A stretch of DNA of 5,100 bases from Alphaproteobacteria bacterium. GTDB lineage: Bacteria > Pseudomonadota > Alphaproteobacteria > UBA9219. Under the pieces are notes generated by a model. That model saw nothing but the letters and a program-made list of their open reading frames with translations, searched no databases and was not told the DNA's origin. A program made the translations under genes and the position numbers. Every line of letters begins with the position of its first letter. Position 1 is the first letter of the stretch. Below are positions 1 through 5,100 of this stretch, piece by piece. The DNA lies in NCBI GenBank assembly GCA_028865155.1, contig JAGWKW010000114.1, positions 1 through 5,100 of the forward strand. The letters run 5' to 3'.

Positions 1-387
1 ATCTTCGTTCGCGGGCGTGTCGTCCTTGTTCAAACCCAAAGTTGCGACCGAACTCGTATAAACGACGCGCTCCACCCCGGCGTCGAGCGCCGCCAGCATC
101 AACGCGCGCGTGCCGTCGATATTGACGCGGTGCATCTTGCCCGCATCGGGTACCCAAATCCGGTAATCCGCCGCGACATGGAACAGGTTGCGGCAACCTT
201 TTAAGGCATCGCTGTAAGTTTCGGGTGCGGCGAGATCGCCTTCGACAATTTCGACATCCAGCCCTGCCAGATTGCGCCGGTCGTTGTTGGGCCGCGACAG
301 GACACGCAACGCATGGCCTTTTTCGATCAGCAGTCGGGCGACGGCCGCGCCGACAAAGCCGGTGGCTCCGGTAAGGAAAGTGGTCAT
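1..387 (-). CDS. hpnA: Hopanoid-associated sugar epimerase HpnA (NAD-dependent epimerase/dehydratase), 5' part only
   Basis: This is the N-terminal 129 residues of an extended short-chain dehydrogenase. It begins at the ATG at 387 (minus strand) and continues past the left edge with no stop. The Rossmann nucleotide-binding motif GATGFVG is at residues 7-13, an acidic GDL at 50-52, the segment HVAADYRIWVPD at 70-81, and the YTSSVATLG strand, which carries the active-site Ser/Thr region, at 110-118. The catalytic YxxxK lies beyond the window. The combination of the start MTTFLTGATGFVG, the RRNLAGLDVEIVEGDL stretch and the ADYRIWVPD block is characteristic, from memory, of HpnA. HpnA is a family found in hopanoid (bacterial triterpenoid) gene clusters and thought to act on a nucleotide-sugar or the sugar-like side chain of extended hopanoids; its exact substrate is not shown by the sequence. 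It is transcribed divergently from the pilus operon. No clear Shine-Dalgarno precedes the ATG. The start is supported by the immediate onset of the Rossmann strand. Confidence 0.88.
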   Translation of the reverse strand, partial: MTTFLTGATGFVGAAVARLLIEKGHALRVLSRPNNDRRNLAGLDVEIVEGDLAAPETYSDALKGCRNLFHVAADYRIWVPDAGKMHRVNIDGTRALMLAALDAGVERVVYTSSVATLGLNKDDTPANED

Positions 388-420
388 GGGGAAACCGAAA
401 AAACAGGGAAACAGAGGGCA

Positions 421-450
421 ACTATAACTTCTAAACCCTTGATTATGCAA
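421..450 (-). promoter_or_regulatory. Candidate sigma70-type promoter for hpnA
   Basis: Read on the minus strand, TTGCAT (450-445) and TATAGT (426-421) are separated by 18 bases. The -10 matches the consensus at 5 of 6 positions, while the -35 matches only at its TTG. Transcription would start near 414, giving a leader of roughly 27 bases before the hpnA ATG. The placement is sensible but the region is AT-rich, so chance matches are likely. Confidence 0.3.
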
Positions 451-558
451 ATTCACCGCTAAGTTCAGTTAACGAAATATAAACCTGATTTCCGCAAATT
501 AGTTAATGGGTCTGAATCCGCGAACCGGACAGGCGCATTGATGTGTGGTTGGGCTCGA

Positions 559-565
559 AAGGAGC
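559..565 (+). promoter_or_regulatory. Ribosome binding site that fixes the secretin start at 572
   Basis: The sequence AAGGAGC is centred on AGGAG at 560-564 and sits 7 bases before the GTG at 572. The frame could be extended upstream to a GTG at 545, but nothing like a Shine-Dalgarno precedes that codon. The 572 start also gives a normal short basic n-region to the lipoprotein signal peptide. Confidence 0.8.
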
Positions 566-571
566 TTAAGC

Positions 572-2368
572 GTGGCGAAATTCGCTTTTCATAAAAGGCG
601 CGGCCTTTCCCTTCTGGCTGTCGCCGCGATGCTTGCGCTCGGCCTGAACGCATGCGCGAATTCCGAAATCCCCGAAGCCAAGAAAACGACGGGGCGCGCG
701 CCGACCGTGGCCGAAGTTCCCGATCCGGACGAAACCGTGCGCGGCCCGAACAATCCGGCGATCGTCACGCTCGATCTCGATTCCAGCCTGCACGAACATA
801 GGCTCGGCGATACGGACAAGCTGCCCGGCAACATCCTGATTCCGACCACGAACCTGAACGCCGTGCCGATCACGGCGGCACTGCAGGCGGTGCTGTCCGG
901 CACCGACGTTTCGCTGTCGTGGGACACCGGCTCGCTCGGCAAACGCCTCGTCACGGTCATGAATCTGAGCGGCCCGTTGCCGCAGGTGGTCGAAAAAATC
1001 TGCTCGGCCGCCAAAGTTTTCTGCGACTACCGGCATGACTCGCTCCAACTGTCCGAGAAAGAAACCTTCGTCGTCGCTTTACCGCCGATCTCGCGCCTGA
1101 GCGCCAGCACCAGCAGCTCCAGCGGCAGCACCAGTTCCTCCCTGACCGCCAACAACGACCATACCAACAGCATGGTCGAGGCGATCGACCAGCTGCTCGG
1201 CGGCGGCAAGGGCGCGCAGGTCGACGACCAGGGCGGCAATATCATCTATACGACGACGGTCGACGGCGAAGACCGCGTCAGCCAGTATCTGGCGCGCCTG
1301 AGGACCGGGCGGCCGCTGATCGTCCTGCAGATGTATGTCTGGGAAGTCACGCTGAACCGCGAAAACGCGCAAGGCATCAACTGGAGCCAGTTCGCCAACT
1401 CGACGCTCGTCAAAGGGCTTAGCTTGAGCGGAACCAACGCCCTTAACTCCATTGCCTCGACGGCGGGCAGCGTCAGCCTCGGCGCGGTGACGAGCGGCAT
1501 CGTCTCGGCCAACGCCGTCGCGAGCTTCCTCGCCACCAAGGGCATCGTGCAGACGGTCAGCAATCCGCAAGTCACCTTCGTGTCGGGCACCTCGGCCCAG
1601 CTCAAGGTCGGCGGCACGCAGCGCTATATCTCGCAGGTCGGCACTTTGACGACCAGCAATGTCAGTGGAACCACCAGCGGCAGCACCGGCAATTCCAGCA
1701 CCAACACCGTCAGCACCGACAGCATCGAGACCGGTCTGACCATCACGGTGGCCGGCAGCTACGAAAACGGCATCGTGTTCGCCAACCTCGATCTCGCGCT
1801 CAAGAACCTGGTCAGCCTCAACCCGACCAACAGCGGCGGCGGCACCATCGATTTGCCGGAAACCACCGACGAGACGATGAACACCGTCCTGCGCGTGCGG
1901 CCCGGCGACAGCCTCGTCCTCGCGGGGCTGGTCGCGTCGAACGACTCGAACAACGGACAGGGCCTGCCCCTGGGCAGCGACGCCTCGCTACCTCTATATG
2001 GAGATCAAAAGCGCGAAAACCGCGAGCTGGTCATGATCGTGCGCCCGTCGGTGGTTCTGTTCTCGGACAAAAAAGCCACCGAGGAAGCGCAGGATAATGC
2101 GAATAACGGGCCGTTGCCCGACGGGGTCGCGATCGACAACAGCGGCGCGCAGAAACTTGCCGTGCCTGGCAAGCAGGCCGCGTCCGCCATGCCGGAACCG
2201 GTGGCCGACAAGGCCCAAATCGCTTCGACACAGAACATCCATCTGTCGGCTGGCGCCGACAACGCGCCTGTCGACAAGCTCCTGATGCAGCGCGGCTTTT
2301 CCCGCGCGTTCGACCAGATGCTCAGGCCCGAAGGCGGCAGCCTCGCTTCCGGAGGAGGAACACAGTGA
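572..2368 (+). CDS. pilN: PilN-family type IVB pilus secretin, outer-membrane lipoprotein
   Basis: Predicted 598-residue secretin that would form the gated outer-membrane ring of a type IV pilus or related secretion machine. Residues 1-28 are a lipoprotein signal: basic KFAFHKRR, a hydrophobic stretch, then LNAC with Cys28 as the lipidated residue. Ala at +2 fits outer-membrane sorting. Residues about 88-173 look like an N0-type domain (PITAALQAVLSGTDVSLSW, with Cys144 and Cys151). A Ser/Thr/Gly linker spans about 177-191. An N1-like domain follows, ending at VLQMYVWEV (251-259). The secretin core, about 315-497, has IVQTVSNPQVTFVSGTSAQL from 325, a Ser/Thr/Asn-rich insert at 358-384, RPGDSLVLAGL at 443-453 and the closing RELVMIVRPSVVLF at 484-497. 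About 100 residues follow, ending in a possible helix. It is the first gene of the operon, and its stop overlaps the next start by 4 bases. A secretin is certain. Assignment to PilN rather than another T2SS or T4P secretin rests on the lipobox, the length and the neighbours. Confidence 0.87.
   Translation: MAKFAFHKRRGLSLLAVAAMLALGLNACANSEIPEAKKTTGRAPTVAEVPDPDETVRGPNNPAIVTLDLDSSLHEHRLGDTDKLPGNILIPTTNLNAVPITAALQAVLSGTDVSLSWDTGSLGKRLVTVMNLSGPLPQVVEKICSAAKVFCDYRHDSLQLSEKETFVVALPPISRLSASTSSSSGSTSSSLTANNDHTNSMVEAIDQLLGGGKGAQVDDQGGNIIYTTTVDGEDRVSQYLARLRTGRPLIVLQMYVWEVTLNRENAQGINWSQFANSTLVKGLSLSGTNALNSIASTAGSVSLGAVTSGIVSANAVASFLATKGIVQTVSNPQVTFVSGTSAQLKVGGTQRYISQVGTLTTSNVSGTTSGSTGNSSTNTVSTDSIETGLTITVAGSYENGIVFANLDLALKNLVSLNPTNSGGGTIDLPETTDETMNTVLRVRPGDSLVLAGLVASNDSNNGQGLPLGSDASLPLYGDQKRENRELVMIVRPSVVLFSDKKATEEAQDNANNGPLPDGVAIDNSGAQKLAVPGKQAASAMPEPVADKAQIASTQNIHLSAGADNAPVDKLLMQRGFSRAFDQMLRPEGGSLASGGGTQ
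2351..2359 (+). promoter_or_regulatory. Doubled Shine-Dalgarno for the second gene
   Basis: GGAGGAGGA contains two overlapping GGAGG cores, ending 9 and 6 bases before the GTG at 2365. It lies inside the 3' end of the secretin gene. It supports the rare-looking GTG start and strong, possibly coupled, translation of the second gene. Confidence 0.8.
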
Positions 2369-3696
2369 CGTTTTTTGCCAAGGCAGGCCGTTACGTTCTT
2401 TTGACAGCATTGGTTGTGGCGGCGGCCTCCCCCGCTTTTGCGCGCGACGCGGCTTTCATGGCGCCGGGCGCGGGCGGCGTGAACGCGGACGAGGCGGTCC
2501 GGGTCGATCCCAAGCCCGAAATCGACATCGGCGATACGGCGATCGGCGTCACCAAGCGCACGACGATCTTCTTCGTCAACCAGACCGACCAGCCGGTCCG
2601 GATCGAAAAAGTCACGACCAACAGCGACGCCAACGTGGCGGCGGAAATCACCGGCGACGACTGCATGAAGCATGACGTGCTGGCTTCCGCCAGCCGATGC
2701 AGCGTGGAGGTGTCGGTGACGCCGTCGAGCCCCGGCGACTGGGGCGTCGACGTGCTGATGACCCACAGCGGCGCGGGGCGCATCGCGCGCGCGCACCTTA
2801 AAGGCAAGACGTCGGGGTCGGCCAGCCGCGGCGAAAAAAGCACAGGCCTTGCCGTCAGCGACAAGAAAGTCGCGCCGATCGATTTCGGCAGCGTCACCGT
2901 CGGCGACGGCAAGATCGTGCGCTCGACCCTTCTGGTCAACGACAGCTCGGATCCGATCACGATCTATTCGATAGATGTCATAGAGGCCGGAAACGGGCTG
3001 CAGCGGCTCGATCAGGGCTGCGAGGTCGATATGGAACTTGCGCCGGGGTCGTCCTGCCCGGTGACCCTGCTGTGGGAACCGAAGGAAGAGGGGCCTGTTT
3101 CGACCGACCTCATCATCCGCCATAGCGGCAAGATGGGCTTTGCCGTCATCCCCATCCGCGGCGAGGCCAAGAATGCCGGCGGAAGCGAAACGGCCTCCGG
3201 CAAAGGCGGCGTCGCGGCTTCGTCCACCAGAAACGGCGTGCCGCCGCCGCCTTCGGCGCGCGAGCTGGAAAGGGAAATGAAAGGGCATATCGCGCCCATA
3301 TCGAGCGCGGCCCTTTCCCCGGGCGGCGGTTCGGACAACATGGGCGGAAGCGGATCGTCGAACGGCGACGGGAAACTGCATCTGATCGGCACGGTCGGCG
3401 AACGCGCCTTGTTCCTGAAACCCGACGGGGAAACCGCGATCGTCGCCGTGGGCGACGCGTTCGACGAAAACGGCAAATCGGCCAAGCTGATTTCGATCAC
3501 CTTCCATTCCGCCACCGTTTCCATCGACGGCAAGAAGCGAAGCCTGCCGCTTGAAGCGGCGCAGTCGCTGGTTTCGCAGGCGCGCGCGGCGGCAAGCGAA
3601 GAGCAGGCATCGGAATCCTCTTCCTCCTCGGGGCGGGCGGCGCCCCGGACGGTCAAGCTTCCGTCCGGCGGTTCGGGCGGAGGCTCCCTTAAATGA
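2365..3696 (+). CDS. Exported protein with two ASH-like Ig domains and a C-terminal PilP/GspC-like domain; candidate pilus connector
   Basis: Predicted 443-residue exported protein of no family I can name as a whole. Residues 1-26 are a Sec signal peptide with a likely cut at AFA|RD, so the mature protein is periplasmic. Two Ig-like domains of the ASH/choice-of-anchor-D style follow. Domain 1 (about 50-148) has EIDIG, the pair Cys100/Cys112, HSG at 134-136 and a closing Gly147. Domain 2 (about 168-267) has PIDFG, Cys219/Cys231, HSG at 253-255 and Gly266. After a Gly/Ser/Pro-rich linker, residues 338-397 (LHLIGTVGERALFLKPDG onward, then AVGDAF, a KLISI strand, and VSIDGKKRSLPL) match the pattern of the GspC homology region and PilP. 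The tail from about 408 is Ser/Gly-rich low complexity. It lies between secretin and ATPase, overlapping both by 4 bases, which suggests it links the secretin to inner-membrane parts. The start is a GTG behind a strong ribosome binding site. The next in-frame ATG (2458) would lose the signal peptide. The gene is certain; the connector role is inferred. Confidence 0.82.
   Translation: MTFFAKAGRYVLLTALVVAAASPAFARDAAFMAPGAGGVNADEAVRVDPKPEIDIGDTAIGVTKRTTIFFVNQTDQPVRIEKVTTNSDANVAAEITGDDCMKHDVLASASRCSVEVSVTPSSPGDWGVDVLMTHSGAGRIARAHLKGKTSGSASRGEKSTGLAVSDKKVAPIDFGSVTVGDGKIVRSTLLVNDSSDPITIYSIDVIEAGNGLQRLDQGCEVDMELAPGSSCPVTLLWEPKEEGPVSTDLIIRHSGKMGFAVIPIRGEAKNAGGSETASGKGGVAASSTRNGVPPPPSARELEREMKGHIAPISSAALSPGGGSDNMGGSGSSNGDGKLHLIGTVGERALFLKPDGETAIVAVGDAFDENGKSAKLISITFHSATVSIDGKKRSLPLEAAQSLVSQARAAASEEQASESSSSSGRAAPRTVKLPSGGSGGGSLK
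3677..3683 (+). promoter_or_regulatory. Ribosome binding site for the ATPase gene
   Basis: GCGGAGG ends 9 bases before the ATG at 3693. It lies in the last codons of the preceding gene, whose TGA stop overlaps the ATG (ATGA). This decides the ATPase start and suggests translational coupling. Confidence 0.75.
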
Positions 3697-5100
3697 GCGA
3701 ACTCGTCACTTCCGACCTGATCAAACAGCAAGCCGACGCGCTGCATATCAAGCCGCGCCATTATGAGCTCGCGCTGGCCGAGCAGGCGATGCGCCGTTCC
3801 AACGGACGCATCATGTCGATCGAGGAGATTCTGCGCCGCAACGGCTTTTATGCGGGCGAGCGCAAGGACGCCAAGACCAAGAGCGGCCAGAACGAAGATC
3901 TGACGATGCAGGCGATGCGCCTTTACGTGCCGTCCGCCGTGCAGGCCGCGATGGGCTTGTGCCTGCTGGAGTTGCGCCAGGGAACATTGCGCATTGCCGT
4001 CGGCGACCGCGTCGACGACGCCGACCTGTTGCGCATTTCGGATGCGTTCGAACGCGCCAACCACGAAGTCAAGAATGTCGAGGTCGAGCCGTGGGACCGC
4101 GCCGAGCTGGCCCGGCTCATGCGCGAACAAAGCGAAATGGCGGGCGACCGCCTGATCCGTATCCTCGCCGCCCTGTCGCGCGATCCCGACGACGCGATGC
4201 TGGTCGAACAGGCGGTGCACGACATTCTGGCCGAAGCGCTGCAAAGCCGCTCCTCAGATATTCACCTGTCGCTGCAGGAAGACGACGCACGCTGCTGGAT
4301 CCGGTACCGCGTCGACGGCGATCTCGTCTACAAGCATCTGCTGCCGCACCGCGTCATGGCGCCGGTCGTGACCCGCATCAAGACCGACGCCAAGATGGAC
4401 GCCGCCGACAGGCAGCATCCGCAGGACGGGCGTCTCGCCTTCGAATGGCAGGGCCGCATGATCGACGTGCGTTGCGCCGCGTTGCCGGTGGCGCCGTCGG
4501 GCGAGAAGCTCACGCTTCGTCTGCTCGATCGCGACAATTTGCGCAGCTTCGACGAATTGTTCCTGCATGCGCCCGTCGTTGCGGAGCGCATCCGTAAAAA
4601 CATTCACGGCCATACCAAGGACGGCGGCCTGATTATCGTCAGCGGGCCGACAGGTTCCGGTAAATCGACCACGCTTTACGGCATCATCCAGGATATCGAC
4701 CGCACCTCGCGCGCGGTCTATTCGGTCGAGGCGCCGGTCGAATACGACATGCCGCTCGTCGACCAGACGTCGGTGACCGACAATTCCGCCAACACCATCG
4801 CCGACATCATTCGCGCCCTGATGCGCCATGACCCGGACGTCATCATCGTCGGCGAAATGCGCGACGGCGACACGGTCGAAGCGGCGTTGCGCGCGACCGA
4901 ATCCGGCCATACGGTCATCACCACCGTTCACGCCGTCGACGCCTTGCACACGCTCGACCGCGTGGACGGTTTTCTCAGCTCCGCCTACCGCACCAGCGGC
5001 CTTTACATTCTCGGCCACGCGCTGATCGCCAGCCTGTCGCAGCGCCTCGTCAAGACCGTATGCCCCGCCTGCCACAAGACGGAAAAAGCGTCCGCCGTCC
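3693..5100 (+). CDS. GspE/PulE/PilB-type type IV pilus or type II secretion assembly ATPase, 3' end missing
   Basis: The 469 visible residues belong to a hexameric cytoplasmic ATPase that drives pilin or pseudopilin assembly. The gene is open at the right edge. Residues about 70-150 look like the GspE N-terminal (MshEN/T2SSE_N) domain. The N2 core begins near 165, with SSDIHL at 187-192 and RYRVDG at 204-209. Walker A is SGPTGSGKST (317-326; Lys324). The Asp-box region reads SVEAPVEY (344-351), with Ala347 where most GspE/PilB proteins have Asp. Walker B is DPDVIIVGEMRD (380-391; Glu388). The His box is GHTVITTVHAVDA (405-417; His406, His413). A CPAC motif (Cys457, Cys460) is the first half of the zinc-binding CxxC pair typical of assembly ATPases rather than PilT-type retraction ATPases; the second pair would lie beyond the window. 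By operon position it matches PilQ of type IVB clusters, but a GspE or PilB name cannot be excluded. A GspF-like platform gene would be expected next. Confidence 0.92.
   Translation, partial: MSELVTSDLIKQQADALHIKPRHYELALAEQAMRRSNGRIMSIEEILRRNGFYAGERKDAKTKSGQNEDLTMQAMRLYVPSAVQAAMGLCLLELRQGTLRIAVGDRVDDADLLRISDAFERANHEVKNVEVEPWDRAELARLMREQSEMAGDRLIRILAALSRDPDDAMLVEQAVHDILAEALQSRSSDIHLSLQEDDARCWIRYRVDGDLVYKHLLPHRVMAPVVTRIKTDAKMDAADRQHPQDGRLAFEWQGRMIDVRCAALPVAPSGEKLTLRLLDRDNLRSFDELFLHAPVVAERIRKNIHGHTKDGGLIIVSGPTGSGKSTTLYGIIQDIDRTSRAVYSVEAPVEYDMPLVDQTSVTDNSANTIADIIRALMRHDPDVIIVGEMRDGDTVEAALRATESGHTVITTVHAVDALHTLDRVDGFLSSAYRTSGLYILGHALIASLSQRLVKTVCPACHKTEKASAV

Larger units (their letters stand above)
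388..571. promoter_or_regulatory. Divergent hpnA / pilus-operon intergenic region
   Basis: This 184-base gap separates the divergent starts of hpnA and the secretin gene. Its centre (about 421-510) is clearly richer in A and T than the flanking genes, as expected for promoters. On the plus strand a TATAAA lies at 478-483, but no good -35 stands 16-18 bases upstream. TTAA at 469-472 followed by 7 bases and TAAA at 480-483 is one mismatch from the alphaproteobacterial CtrA box (TTAA-N7-TTAA). The 7-mer GCAAATT occurs twice, at 447-453 and 494-500. No open reading frame with a ribosome binding site and no terminator-like hairpin was seen here. Confidence 0.5.

Noticed and set aside
507..522. Possible sigma54 promoter (GG-N10-GC) before the secretin gene
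   Set aside because: Only the GG and GC dinucleotides and a couple of other positions fit. The -12 element reads CCGC instead of TTGC, which is too weak to call.
1091..1145. AGC/ACC-rich stretch that looks like a nucleotide repeat
   Set aside because: It is coding low complexity for a Ser/Thr/Gly linker between secretin domains. The codons vary and no fixed repeat unit is seen.
2005..3507. Long minus-strand open frame of about 500 codons opposite the second gene
   Set aside because: It is Arg/His/Asp-rich, matches nothing recognisable, and lies opposite a gene with a signal peptide, domains and a strong ribosome binding site. Long antisense frames are common in GC-rich DNA.
3012..4244. Minus-strand open frame of about 410 codons spanning two plus-strand genes
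   Set aside because: It crosses the junction of two well-supported genes, has odd composition and no recognisable motif, and is a codon-bias shadow.
3959..4597. Plus-strand open frame of about 212 codons inside the ATPase gene
   Set aside because: It is an out-of-frame, Arg-rich shadow of the ATPase. The ATPase frame is continuous from 3693 with all its motifs, so there is no frameshift.
4254..5075. Minus-strand open frame of about 273 codons opposite the ATPase
   Set aside because: It lies antisense to the Walker A, Walker B and His box coding region. Its Val/Asp/Arg-rich composition is typical of a shadow frame.

Overview
The window is GC-rich, densely coding DNA that looks like a hopanoid-producing Gram-negative bacterium, most likely an alphaproteobacterium. 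The lineage is an inference from base composition, the hopanoid-associated gene hpnA and the general style of the genes. It is not proven by any rRNA or other lineage marker in the window.

Layout: positions 1-387 (minus strand) hold the first 129 codons of hpnA, a hopanoid-associated sugar epimerase of the NAD-binding Rossmann (extended SDR) type, which runs off the left edge. Positions 388-571 form a relatively AT-rich divergent intergenic region that should carry promoters for both directions. From 572 to the right edge, three plus-strand genes form one tightly packed operon: a lipoprotein secretin of the PilN (type IVB pilus) type (572-2368), an exported protein with two Ig-like ASH-type domains and a C-terminal PilP/GspC-like domain (2365-3696), and a GspE/PilB-type secretion ATPase cut by the right edge (3693-5100). 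The reading frames overlap by 4 bases at both junctions (GTGA and ATGA), and each start has a strong purine-rich ribosome binding site, so translation is probably coupled.

How the genes fit together: the secretin would form the outer-membrane channel. The middle protein is a candidate periplasmic connector between that channel and the inner-membrane machinery. The ATPase would power pilus (or pseudopilus) assembly from the cytoplasm. Gene order resembles the pilN-pilO-pilP-pilQ part of IncI1/R64-type type IVB pilus clusters, but one novel-looking protein stands where PilO and PilP would be. A GspF/PilR-like membrane protein, a (pseudo)pilin and a prepilin peptidase would be expected beyond the right edge, but cannot be seen here.

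The most interesting item is the middle gene: a signal peptide, two tandem ASH-like domains offset by about 119 residues with matching C-x11-C cysteine pairs, a low-complexity linker, and a domain resembling the homology region of GspC/PilP. No CRISPR array, tRNA, rRNA, insertion sequence or clear terminator was seen.
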